64,000 nucleotides of DNA, taken from Pseudoscleropodium purum (taxonomy: Eukaryota; Streptophyta; Bryopsida; Hypnales; Brachytheciaceae). The DNA is taken from NCBI GenBank assembly GCA_963969395.1, contig OZ017795.1, positions 27,447,063 through 27,511,062 of the forward strand. Direction: 5' to 3'. Both the position numbers and the translations under genes were made by a program. This document shows, piece after piece, positions 34,801 to 46,448 of this stretch (positions are counted from its first letter, which is position 1; the number at the start of each line of letters is the position of its first letter). The notes below the pieces were generated by a model. It did not search any database, was not told the DNA's origin, and was given only the letters and a program-made list of their open reading frames with translations.

Positions 34801-36139
34801 TGTCGTTAATAAGACTGAAATCAGGAATGTAAAATGGTCAGTATCGTTGAATCGGTCGTCGAAATGCCTTTCTGCAATTTTTTCCATCATTTTCGTATGT
34901 CACTTTCCTTAGCTCCAGGATGCTAGATGACCAACACCATTCAAAAACGTTTCAAGGTGTCATCCACACAACTTTTGTACCAGTCCTCTCCGTATCAAGC
35001 TGCCACCCTCTGTCTTTCAGGACCCTTCCTTGATGCTGCCTTGACCAATCAGAACGTGTTCAGTTTTGACTACAGTGCATATGTTATGGTGAGCCATCAA
35101 TTGCATGAAAAATGGAAAACTTAGTGTTTTTGTCTACAGTGAGATAATTTTAGAGATCTCTAGTTATCCTTAGCGGGATCTTTAGCAGTAATCCTTGTTG
35201 CTACTGTTTCTTCTGTGCTAACAGCTGCCTGTGCATGGGGTTGTCTTATTTTTATTGTAGACTTGTTCTGAGTTCTTTATTGCTAATCCGTTGCATCTGG
35301 ATTTCCTTGGCAAGTTTGTGTGTTAGTATTAGTATTTCCCTGCACATCATGACGTTCACCAGTCGCATTTGATTTGTTTTTGCTTAGTATGGAATTCATG
35401 GAAAGACATTTCAGTTCGATAGTAATTCTTAATGACCTGCCGGCAGTAAATATACTTACTATAGTGTAGAGAGGGTGATGTTCTGACATTTGTTCTTTCT
35501 GTGGCTTGTTTGGGTGACAGTTCTTTATCATCCTTTCATGTCTGATATCAGTATCAGTGAACTTCAGCACATTTTTAGTTATTGGAAAGACATCAGCTGT
35601 GACATATCAAGTGCTTGGACATCTGAAGACGTGCTTGGTTTTGGCGTTTGGATACATTCTTCTCAAGAACCCCTTTAGCTGGCGCAATATCTGTGGAATC
35701 TTGATAGCGGTGATTGGAATGGTATTATATTCCTATGCGTCTATAGTGGAAAGCCAGCAGAAAGCAGAAGAGATTCCACTCATATCTACCCAGGTCTGAT
35801 TCCTCTCAACTTCTAGCATTTAACAATAACCTATTTGACGGAGGTCAGGAAAACCGTTATTTAACGGTGTCTGATTACCCCCAATGGTTTTATCGCATTT
35901 TATTAACTGATATCAGTACTGCAGGTCGTCTGTATGTGCTAGAGTTGGTTGCTTATCGGCTTTTAGTAATCTAGACTAATTCGTGTTTGATTGCGCAGGT
36001 TACGAAGGAAGAAGAGTTAGCTGAACCGTTGAACTTGGAAGAAAGCACCGAGACGGACTCGCTGCTTGAGGACGGTGCCAACAAAGGCCCATCCCCCTGG
36101 GGTAAAGCCGATAATTTTGGAAAGGATTGGCGGGCATGA
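31864..36139 (+). CDS. UXT: nucleotide-sugar transporter, UDP-xylose transporter (UXT) type
   Basis: Seven exons with GT-AG introns join to 358 codons plus stop: 31864-31978, 33699-33883, 34089-34156, 34424-34556, 34927-35088, 35521-35793, 35999-36139. The product matches plant UXT proteins of the NST-KT/TPT family along its whole length: VISSVAIVICNKTLITTLGF, TTLTSWHLGVTYCSLHVA, GISIGLLNLSLGFNSVGFYQ, MTKLAIIPCTVLLETLFY, TDLQLNVLGSVISCLAIVTT, TNTIQKRF, SVNFSTFLVIGKTSAVTYQV and LGHLKTCLVLAFGYILL. In Arabidopsis these carry UDP-xylose from cytosol into the Golgi lumen for xylan and other glycans. I expect about ten membrane helices and an acidic cytosolic tail, here with TETDSLL. Conserved wording favours UXT over the UDP-rhamnose/galactose (URGT) branch, but the substrate is inferred. 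The start ATG lies directly before the conserved helix. Intron 1 (1720 bases) contains decayed copies of exon 1. Confidence 0.93.
32225..32680 (+). repeat. decayed tandem copy of UXT exon 1 region, copy 2
   Basis: Starting at TCTAGGGTAAAGG, this unit repeats the block that holds exon 1. The stretch 32371-32425 follows the end of exon 1, including TGTCTGCGAGAAAGCGCTCG against TATCTGCAACAAGACGCTCA and a GGTATCAT donor-like site. The start-codon part is not preserved. It ends with TGAGGATAAA and GAGAGTG before the next CTAGGGTAAA. Confidence 0.75.
32681..33120 (+). repeat. decayed tandem copy of UXT exon 1 region, copy 3
   Basis: The ATG at 32800, with ATGGCGGAGAAGGACGGGCT, repeats the true start ATGGCGGAGAAGGCCGGGCT. 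It is preceded by the same TTGTTATT leader and followed by TTCCTC, GATTG/TATTG and CTCATCA-CACGCTCGGG. A 17 base deletion after codon 7 shifts the frame, so it cannot replace exon 1. The unit also carries the 5' GAGACCTAGATGC motif found at 31760 and the GATCGC and TTTGAGGATAAA motifs shared with copy 2. Confidence 0.85.
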
Positions 36140-36700
36140 TGGAGTCCAGCACGGTTGCAGTGTACCACTGCTGTGATTTAACAATTTTCTTCGTAGGCAG
36201 GACCGAGTTTTTTAATTGGGCACCTGCAGGTAGCATTTACTACATAAATCATGCGCTTGACCTTGCTGAATTGTTGGGAATGGGAATGAGAAGTAGGCTG
36301 ATTTACTAAGAACTTGTTGACTACTACCTCCTGCTCTCCGATGTAAACTTAGTTTCAGGACATTCTCCTGGTGGCTGGCTGAATGGTATACAACCTTGAG
36401 AAATACCATATTTGTGATCAGCATGACAATGTGGATATTTTATGCGACTCTAGAATTTGCCCAACTGGTTTTTAAGAGGTGGGCTAGATGTTAGAAGAAC
36501 CGAGATTAAGTTAACATCGCAAGCATGCATTGTAACAGAGCTGCTTACAATGGATTGTTTACCTTTTCATTTTCTACATTGGCATTGCTTGATTTCATGC
36601 TGTTGAGGGGTTATTGTACCTGCGGGGTCATGTTCAAACCCTGATGTAGGAAGAAAGTTCTTTTAGGGACCTCATGCATTCAGTACTTACAATTAACCCC
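36140..36700 (+). other. 3' flank of the UXT gene
   Basis: This moderately GC-balanced sequence after the stop codon probably contains the 3' untranslated region. AATAAA-like poly(A) signals appear only later (AAATAAAACC near 36744), so the transcript end is uncertain. Confidence 0.4.
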
Positions 36701-38700
36701 TGAATGCCTGAGGCACCAAAATCTGGTGCAAAACTTTGAAGTCAAATAAAACCTTACCAAGTTTCTATTTTTAGTAATTTATATTTTTGAAAGATTCTTC
36801 TTGAAGTCTAGTTATAGCATCAAAAATTTGATCTTGAAAATAAGTGATAGTGATTTTTCTATTCAAGGTTTTGTGCAAGGGTACCCATTACAATCTTGAC
36901 TTCTTGTAGTGTTGAGAGCTCTTGTAAATGAGCTTCAAATACACTATGACTTGAAGAAAAAATCACATTCAAAACTCATTTAAAAAAATTGTAGAGTAGA
37001 TTTTGAGAAGCCACAAATTGATTGGGGTTATTCATGTTAGGCCCTTAACCTCATGTTTTTTTAGTCATGAACTTTTTAAGTTTGACTTGTGCAAAGTGAA
37101 TTGAAAATTTTTCATAGTTTTAACACCTTCATGGTCACATGTTATAATCTTCCAACTTATAAGTGATATTGTTGTGTTTTTTCTTCCTATGTGATCTCTA
37201 ACACGTCTAGTTTGAATTTGAATTCAACTTGATAAATTCAATTCAAAAAAAGTTGATACAACTTATCAAAATGTTGGCTTTTTGTTCAATTTAGAGAAAA
37301 TTTCTAGAGGCTGAAAATATGCCTTGGACATTTAGGGGTTAAGTGTTTCTTGGTTTCGTATTACGGAGTTGTTTCAAACTTTTTACAATGTTTGACATTC
37401 TTCTTCATAAACTCTACAACTTCCCTTGTCTCTATAGAACTCTTGGTTCTTTCAACCCTTCCAAAAATTTCATTTCATTTCATGTGTCACATGATTATTA
37501 TACAGGATCTAAATTTAACTTGATCGCAGAAATTTGACTTTAGGTTTATGGCCAAGGATGTTTCAAATGTAAAAAAGAAAAAAAAGTACAAAAGGAAAAT
37601 TCAATACATAAAAGCACAATTAGAGATTTAGTTTGCAACTTTTACAATGTTTGACTTTCTTCTTGATGAACTAGACAACTTTCCTTGAATGTTTCTAGAA
37701 AACTCTTAGTTCTTCTTGTCTTTCCAAAAATTACATTTCATTTCACACATGAAAATTATAAAAGGTCTCAATTTAATATGATGTTTAGGTTTATTGTTAA
37801 GGATGTTTTAGATGTAAAAAAAAAAAAAGGAGTTAAAAAAAATTCAATACAGAATGCACACAATTGGAGATTTGTGCACTTGGCCAAGAACAAAAATATT
37901 TTGCAAAACCATACACTAAGCAGTATGCCTACTAGTGAAAGGAGTGCAATAACAAGCATTTGTTAGGCCTTTGTTACCCTTTTGTTAGGCAATAGCAAGC
38001 ATTTTAGTATGGAAAACAATAGAAAAAGGACTTCTAACATTAATTATCACCTACAATTCCTTGAACTAACAAAATTTAGGCTTTGTTTTGTGTTATTCTA
38101 ATTCCTACTTTTATAAATCTCAGTTGTAGTTACTCATTCAATTCTTAAACAAAAAATAAATTATACAAATTTGATTCTAAGTGCAAAATATTTATATAAG
38201 AACCCAATGAGATATTAGCACATGCTACAATATAAACAATATTGCATATTATAAAGCAAAGGGGATTTACATCAGCTATCAAATAGTTTCTTTACATTAT
38301 AACAAAGGGATTGAGTTCAAATTACACAAATAGAGTTGTGGTACAATAGGGAAAACTAGGAGCACATGAAATATAAATCCCAAAGATCCTTAAATCCAAA
38401 ACTAGATGCACATCAATAAACTCATTTTTAGCTTTTTAACCCCTTAGAAGCCCAAATTGCATTTTTTGGCAACATAGAAATTTTGGGCAACTCACCACAA
38501 ATGGAGTTTTTATTTATTTTTGCTGAAATTTTAGCAAAACATGTGTCTAAGGAGTAGCTTTAAGGCCTAACAATTTTCATAACTTTTGACTACATGGTTA
38601 AGAAGTTATTGTATGATATGTACTTTTCTTTTGTTCAGCAGACAATCAAAGCAGCAAAAAAAACTTCTTTAAAAATTATTTTTTTAAGAAATTAAAATTT
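36700..38700. other. AT-rich intergenic DNA
   Basis: No gene is supported. Near 37866-37890 a GAGATTTGTGCACTTGGCCA block resembles the inner end motif of the large element (10952-10972 and inverted at 27590-27612), suggesting another related element end. Confidence 0.4.
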
Positions 38701-38739
38701 GAAATTAATTCTCTAAATTTATATATATTTGGAAAGCTT

Positions 38740-38960
38740 TGAATCATTCCATTTTGGTCAATGAGTCAAAAGTTATGAGGAGTTTTAGTTTGCAAGAGTT
38801 TACGGGTTGTTATTGAATCTTTATTCTAAAACAAACTTTGAAATCCTTTATTTAACTCAATTTTCAATATTTTTGAAAAAAAATAAAAATTTTGGGTGTA
38901 GATTTTTTATTACAACATTACAACCATTGGGATTGGCATTTTTCAATTCCATAAAGAAAT
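38740..38960. repeat. dispersed repeat family, copy 2
   Basis: Blocks AAAGTTATGAGGAGTTTTA, CTCAATTTTCAATATTTTTG and ACCATTGGGATTGGC recur in the same order at 43735-43900 and in diverged form at 63015-63180. Confidence 0.5.
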
Positions 38961-40344
38961 TGTTAACAATTTAGTATTTTGAATTATTCTCTACTCCTTT
39001 CTACTTATTATTTTTTACTATATGTTGTATGAGTCCAAATGATCTGAAATTTTTCAAGCATGTAGCCAAATTGACTTGAAAAATGAATCCAAAGAGTAAC
39101 CACCATTTTAGACATTTTTTCATAAAAATGTGACCTTCTAAAGTGCAACTACTTGGATTTTTGCAAGGCCAAAAAAAAGAAATTTGTCACTTCAAATGCT
39201 AATATCTTGCAATCTACATGGTGGAAATTTTTGACATTCTTTTTAAATGAAAAATTATTGAGATTGCAACCTCCAAGTATTAGATTCTACATTGAAAATT
39301 TGATTATTTGACTCCTAAAATTTGAAGGCCTTTTCAATAAAAAAAATCACTCAAAACTGCCAATTCTATTGCAAAGAGAAAAATACTTAAAAAATTGTTT
39401 TCTTTTCATATCTAGACCAGGATCTTGCACTACTTGTAAGAATGTGTAGAAGAATTTCAAAAGCTTCGACTATGTAGATTGCTAGATATCTGCATTTAAA
39501 GTGAAGAATACAAGTTTTTTTGTACTATGCTTGACTAGATTTTCTGACTTTGAATCTTCTCAGCTTAAAATTTTTGCACTATTGGTTTCAAATTTCAAAT
39601 TTTAAGTTGAAAAATTGATTTGAAAATTTAGGATAAAATTTTTTTAAATTTTAAGTTAATTTTCACTCATTAAAAAATTCTCAAGTAAAAGTAGGTTCTA
39701 GATTGAAAGAAAAAACAAACCATTAATTCCTAAAGGACCGGGGGTGTTTGAATATAGCTCTTGTTTTCTTGACTAGATCTTGTAACAAGCATAATTCTAC
39801 ATTTGTGTGGAATAATTTTGATGATCAACATCATTTAAATGAAAGAAGAACTATGTAGCTTTCTTTTGAAAAAAAGATCAACAGAATAGCATAATTTTTG
39901 AGAAAATACCACTATTGACAAGATTAACAAAAAATGTTCGGTAAGGCAGTACTTTGTGCATACCTTGAAATGGGAATGTTGAAATCAGAATGCTCAAAAG
40001 TGCTCCAAAAACTTTGATTTTTTTTCCATCGGTACATATCATTATGGTATCGATGTGTAATTTTTTTTTCAAATAATTTTAAGGTGTACAAAAAAAGATA
40101 TAAGGATATAAAGTGATAGCCTAAAGAGTCTTCTTCATTCTCAAAAAAATTAACCAAAAATTGCATACTTGATCATTTTTTAATCTAATTGTACCAATGA
40201 TTTAGTGAAAAAAATCATTGAGGGTCTCTTTATTGTTCAAAAGTTGTTAGTGAGGTTAGCATTTCAAATTTTTCTACAAATGTAGTTGCAGAAGCTACAT
40301 CGTGGCTTTATGGTCCTTTAAAGGTTAATAGCTCTAAGATGTAA

Positions 40345-40720
40345 TTGAAACACACTAATCTCAATGGTGAGATTGTTCTAGCAATAAATCTTAACCTTGT
40401 GAAATTTCTTTTCCTGAAAAATTGTAAAAATTGAATTAAAAAATGAATCCTACAAGTTCTCCTTTTACAAAAATGTGCTTATTGTCGAAAAAACAAGATT
40501 ATCCATAACTTTCACATCACTAACTCCAAATATAATTATTCAAAGCTTCTTATAGAGATAAAATTACAATCTATGACGAAGAAAAAATTATTTTATTATA
40601 AATTTTTGTGGGATTTTTACTTTGGACAATTGAACTAAATTGGACTTATTGTGCTATAATTTTTGCTCACAGGCTCTATTTGAAATAAAAATTACACTCC
40701 CTCAAAGCTAATGTCTTTTT
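40345..40720 (+). repeat. dispersed repeat family, copy 3
   Basis: It parallels 22970-23350 along about 370 bases, sharing CAATGGTGAGATTGTT, AACAAGATTATCCATAACTTT and CAAAGCTTC, then TTTTTGCTC and CTCAAAGCTAATG. The same family also appears in intron 2 of the LCB1 gene near 60465-60610. Confidence 0.6.
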
Positions 40721-41690
40721 TATCTTTACAAAAGAATCTAGAAAATCACAACAAATATTGAAACTTCAAGAGCCTATACAAAATCCATTTTGTTCTTAGA
40801 GGGGACAATGGGACTTTAGGGTTTAAATTATTCTTTTGAATTTCAATTTTAAACTTTGAATTCCCATTTACAAATTTTTGTAAAAAATTTAGATTATTCT
40901 AATTATCTAATTTATATTATAATTGGTATAATTCTCTTTACACATTACTTTGAGAAATCAAATAAATTTAATTTTTCCAACAACTATTTTGAAATATCAA
41001 TATTTACAAATATAAAATATAAAATCACATATTAAGAATTTAGTTTGATAGTAAGTATACATATCTTAATAGCTCATACCTATATAGCTATATTTTGAAG
41101 GTCATACCTATAGATGTTTAGGGTGTAAAAATACAATCTACATAAATGTCATAGAATTCTTCATTGTTACTCAAGTTAATCCAATTTTTGTGATACATTG
41201 ATTATTTAATATTAATTAATATTAATGTGAGTTGCATTTTTCTACTACAAATGATCATTTTTAATAGTTTAATGGCTTCTAAGAAGAAAAAGAAAGTGTC
41301 TCGTTTGCCTTAAGACCAACTGATATTTTTTGACAACACAACATTTTTGGTCATTCAATTACAAATTGATTTTCAAAACAAAATTTAAACTTTTTGATAC
41401 TAGTGATTGAAGGGTATCTCTTACAATCAATAATTTGCATACTCATAGGGTTAGAAAGCTATTGTATGATAGGTACATTGAATTATTTTAATAGTGAAGG
41501 GGAGGAATTATCATCACCAAAAAAATTCATGTCACTACAAAGTTTTATTTTTGTTAAAATTGGTACAATACATGAATATTTCAACCTAAACTAATTCAAA
41601 AAACTAATGTCATACCTATTGTTAAGGCAAATATGAGTGTAGTGTCTTCTTCACTACAAGTACTTCAAGTACGTCAAGAAAAAAAATTCC
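40720..41690. other. AT-rich intergenic DNA
   Basis: Nothing beyond AT-rich sequence is visible; no coding frame is supported. Confidence 0.5.
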
Positions 41691-41698
41691 CTCAAAAA

Positions 41699-41969
41699 CA
41701 TTAGAAGAGATTGTGGGCCTTTGAAAGACTGTTTCATTGTTGTTCCCGTTGCTGCAAATAGCAATGATGTAGGCAGATTATTTAGTAATAATTAAATTAT
41801 TATTATTTTTTAAATTTCAAAATATTTTTTAAATTTTAAAAAATGAATATGTGATGTGGGCATGTGGCAAGGTCTTGGCCACGTTAGCATACAAATTTTT
41901 GATTGTTCACAATGTTCCCATAGCCAAAAACTTATAGTCTTTTAGAGCCCCACAATCTCTTCTAATGAG
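41699..41969. mobile_element. small inverted-repeat element (MITE-like)
   Basis: About 32 bases at 41699-41730 (CATTAGAAGAGATTGTGGG...) recur inverted at 41938-41969 with roughly 28 matches. The 270 bp between encode nothing. A TGGCCAAGACCTTGC block in it (inverted) is also found near 28878. The superfamily is not determined. Confidence 0.5.
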
Positions 41970-42456
41970 ACATTGTACTTTGTTTAGATTTGTAGATTGA
42001 TGTCTAAAAGGAAAATTTTGAATCATTTTGTTACAATTTACGAGATGAGAGTTAAAAGAACTTTTATTTTGTGGGAAATTATAGAATCTCATCTCAAGAC
42101 AAACTTTGAAGTTGTTTATTAACCCCTAAAAAACTAAAGAACCTACTTTGAAATTTTTGAGAATGTGGGTGAACTCTATTAGCTTCATAATTTGGACTTT
42201 TGCATGAGATTTTTAGGATTGATATTAGTCATCCTAATTTCTATGTGCAGCTTTGTTTCACATCATTGTGTGATTAATATTGCAAAAGCTATCAAGGTTT
42301 TTTCAATTTTATTGTTAAAACGAATAGCTAAAAATAAATATTAAAAAAAAGATTAATTATTATTTTTAATTGTATAGAGATATTATTTGGAAAACTTCAG
42401 GAAAGATCACATACATGTAAATCTTGTATGTATGTGTGTCCAAGGAATAGTTTATG

Positions 42457-43499
42457 CACTATAAGGAAAACAAGTCTAAAATGACAAGATTTTAGCACAA
42501 AATTGTTTGAAATGACAATAAGCATGTGTTGCCAACATGCTACTATCAATAGACAACAATTATATTAATTAAATTTTGTGAGATTGGAAGGTAGAGAGGC
42601 TATTTTTTTAGTAAAATATATTGTCCATTAGGAATCCTCAAAAACTATGGGATAATTTGAAGATGAGAGCTTGACCGCTCATTGTCAAAACATAGGAATT
42701 TTGTTCAAAATGAAACTTCAAATCTCATTTAGGCGTAGTAGAATACACTATTTTTAGAAAATCAATTTAAGTTTCACCTCCAAAAATCCGATTCAAATTT
42801 AGATCTTCTAATCAAAAGTTATGGACAAAATTCAGAGAGGATTTGGAAGGGACATTATTTTTTTACATTGTTTCTAAATTTTGTTCATAACTTTTGATTG
42901 GAAGACCTAAATTTGAAATGGATTTTTGGAGGTGAAACTTAAATTAACTTTCCAACTTTCCAAAGTTTTTTGAAAAAATGTATTCTACTATGCCTAAATG
43001 AAGTATGAAATTTCAAGTTGAACAAAATTCTTGCTTTTGAGTTAAATATAAATGATTGAGATCCTACTAATTCCAATTTATATGTCCCATGTGAGTTGCC
43101 TTGCCTACCACCATCTTTCTTGTATAAAACACTTGTCTTCTCATTCTATTTGACTTGCCATAAGAGGCTTTGAAGGTAGGTTTATGAATGTGAAGTTGAA
43201 TTTTGATAGGTTATATCAAGTGATAAAGCTTAATTAATTTGATGTTTATTAACAATGTAGTAATCATCAATTTGGGCCATGATCTTGGAAATCATCAATT
43301 TTTTGGACAATGTGGATTCTTCAAATCTCCTCTATTGTGACAGAATTTTTGTCAAAATTTGACCAATTTTTGTCAATATTGACAAAGAAATGATACAATC
43401 CGTTGATTGGCTGTCCAAACCAATACATCCGAATTGACAGTGCAATTGACAATATTTTGTCAATTTTTTGTCACTACAAACATGAAACTTCTTGTAGTG
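42457..43499. mobile_element. CACTA-type MITE with long internal inverted repeat
   Basis: The left end reads CACTATAAGGAAAACAAG; the complement of the right end reads CACTACAAGAAGTTTC. Flanking triplets are ATG and ATT, two of three matching. Inside, a long imperfect inverted repeat spans about 42695-43030: TTTCACCTCCAAAAATCCGA in the left arm pairs with GGATTTTTGGAGGTGAAA in the right, and ATCAAAAGTTATGGACAAAA pairs with GTTCATAACTTTTGAT. The element encodes no protein. The same inverted repeat lies in the element at 53128-54213. Confidence 0.7.
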
Positions 43500-43719
43500 A
43501 TTGAATTCTATAAGTCATGCTTTAAAATAAAATTATATTAGAATATCCCAAAGATATTTTCCAAATATGCTTTTGTATGATTTTGTAGACTATTTTTTAC
43601 TTCTCAAAAATATGTAATTCTTAGGCTCAAGGATTAAAATGCTTTGTATAGATTGGATTCATGTAGTTTCTACTTTATCACTAGTGTCCTCCTTGAGTAA
43701 AAAAAATTTGAACTATTAA

Positions 43720-43920
43720 ATTTTGAATAATGAAATGAAAGTTATGAAGAGTTTTATTTTGAGTGAAATGAAGGTAAAAAACATATATAGTCATTTATTG
43801 AGCTCAATTTTCAAATTTTTCAAATGAAAACAAAGAAGATAGGATATGTGTTGTATACTAGAATATCCTCACCATTGTGATTATTAATTCTCAATTTCTT
43901 GTAAGAGTTATTAGTGGTAT
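43720..43920. repeat. dispersed repeat family, copy 4
   Basis: AAAGTTATGAAGAGTTTTAT, GAGCTCAATTTTCAAATTTT and ATATCCTCACCATTGTGATT follow the order seen at 38740-38960 and 63015-63180. Confidence 0.5.
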
Positions 43921-46440
43921 AGCTTTTTCTTTTGTCCAAAACTACCTTCCAAATTATAATTTTTCTAAAGAAGAATATTAAAGTTTTTTTGTTTAAATTT
44001 TTTTACATATATTTTCAATCCATTTTCCCAACATATTGGCTAAATCACACAATTTCTATACATGTTTTACCTAAAAAAATGTTGAAAGACAACTTCAAAA
44101 AATATTTGTAAAGGACTAAAAAATTTTTTTTTTTTGAAGAATAGACTTGCAATTGGTGTAGATTCTCACTCTAAATTTCTGGAAAATGTACTTGAACAAG
44201 TTAAGTAAAGTATACTTTTGTAACTTGTATTTTGAAATAGTTTCAGGCCTCAATATTTGCAATGTTTTAGGGATTAAATCTTTTTCTAATGCTATATGTA
44301 AGGAATCCTATGGTTGAATCTACCACAAATTTTAAAAATATCAAAGATTTTAGCATTGTTCTAATTCAAAGGGTGATTCAAAAATAGTTTTGGCCAAAAA
44401 AGCATTTGGAATAAAAAATTCATTTAACAAATATTACAATTTCATATTTTTAAAGTTAATTTAAAAAATAAATTTAATGTACAAATAATGCAGTTTATTA
44501 CTCTTTATATATTTTTCACTATTGAATTGACTTTTATTCTTGTAACATGAATACTTCTTATATGAAAAGAAACCTTAATTTAATTCATTTGATTTACTAT
44601 ATTTTGATTTATTTTCATAATTTGCTACAACAATTACATTTTTCTACTAAAATTATTTTAATTTATCCAATTAGAAAAAGCACAAATTACTATCAAGACA
44701 ACTTTTTGTTTTGTAGAAATTATTACTCAATAATATCATAACTTTTAATAATTTAAAGTAATGTGACTTTAATATGTTCAATATTTGTAGATAAATTATA
44801 TGCATTTGAGATTATCCAAATTAATAGACAATATATATACCACTATAAGTATATTCAATTCGTATTTATAAAATCTTTAAAAGGTGATTTAAAATTTGCA
44901 TATGATGTTTTGTTTAGATGGAACTTTCTTTTTAGTGAAGAAATTACTAAAAGAAATCTTTAAATTTTAATAGTTTTAAATAACTAAAAAATTATTTATC
45001 TTTTATAGAAGTTAATTGATTCACCAAAAAAAATTCAAAAATTGCATATGCTTGTAAGATCAAATTTATGAACAAACCTTTTATTGAACAACTTTACAAA
45101 ATCCTCACACATAATCCCAAACAAAAATCTATTAGGCCAATAGAAGATTGTTTATCAATGATGTGAAGGTCCATTTTGAATCCTTGAAGAAGAGATCTCT
45201 ACACTAAACAAAACTATCTTATATAGTTGTTCCATGCATCTAGCAAAGTAGAACATCTTCCCTACATAAGAGAGTATCATTATCTAGTTATACAATATTA
45301 TAAATGCATTTCAAATTGCGTCCCTAAAGATTAATTTAGAAGGTTCACTAATCTCTATTTTCTTTGTATATCTATGAAATTATATTATTAGCTCTTTAAA
45401 CCCTTTAGCCCTTGAAAGACAAGTTAGTGACTAAAGAGATCATCTTGTTTTTGTACCGTATCAATAGTTAGCTTAAAAAAATGCAAAAACTCCTTCAAAG
45501 TCAAACAATTGTAGTTGACCTCCCTTTTTCACACAAAATTTTGAAGATAAAAAATTGGACTTCTATCTCATATGGAAATACTTTGTCATTCATCAACCAC
45601 AAAATGTCCAACTCATCATTTATAGCTAAAAGACACTTAGGCCTAAATCAATAGTTGATTTCATTATTCACTATACAAAAAAAGATTCACCTATTGGTTA
45701 AAAAATCGGTTGTTTTGATGATTACCTTGACCATATGAGACCCTTTCACAAACCTAAATGGTACAATGAATTGATTCAATAAGTAGCTACATCCTTCCAA
45801 GGTTACAATACTTTGATGACTCTTCATTTCTGAAGTAATCTTGAAAATCATCCACTAGATACTATTTAACCTCAGCCTCCTTCCAACAAGGTCAAATCAT
45901 CTACAGCTGATGTGGCAAGAAGAGAAAAAAACCATGTTCACACTTCACATCGTGAACATCTGTTCCCACAGCCCTGCACAAAGGCTAACGATTATGTAGC
46001 CGACTGTACAATTCAAGTCAAATGATTTTCAAGGCCACCCATTCAAATGAGCTGGTCCCTCCCCTCATGAACAATGGCACGAACGATGATTGTAGACGCA
46101 ACGCCAGAAAAGATTGCTAAGACCAACTACAACACGGGGATCCATGTCTCCAGCAAACAAATGGATTATTCATTCGTTGAACATGAAACAATGTTATCCT
46201 CAAACTGAATGCAGCTTCGCTTGTAACACAAGATTTTTCAACGTCAATTAAATAAACTTTCCTCCTCCTTACCCTCAAATCCCCTTCAGATCATATAAAC
46301 TTAACAGCTCCTTTCTTTTCCCACTATTCTGAGAGATCCAAATATGCTGATTAAATGCTCAAAGTCATGATGATAAGGCATAGTAATCAAACATCCACCA
46401 TCCACTTTGTTACCTACAGTTTCAATCGTCCCGCCATCCA
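43920..46440. other. AT-rich intergenic DNA and 3' flank of the PP2C gene
   Basis: No gene is supported to about 45900. From there to 46448 base composition rises, consistent with the 3' untranslated region of the minus-strand PP2C gene. Confidence 0.5.
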
Positions 46441-46448
46441 GCCAGATG

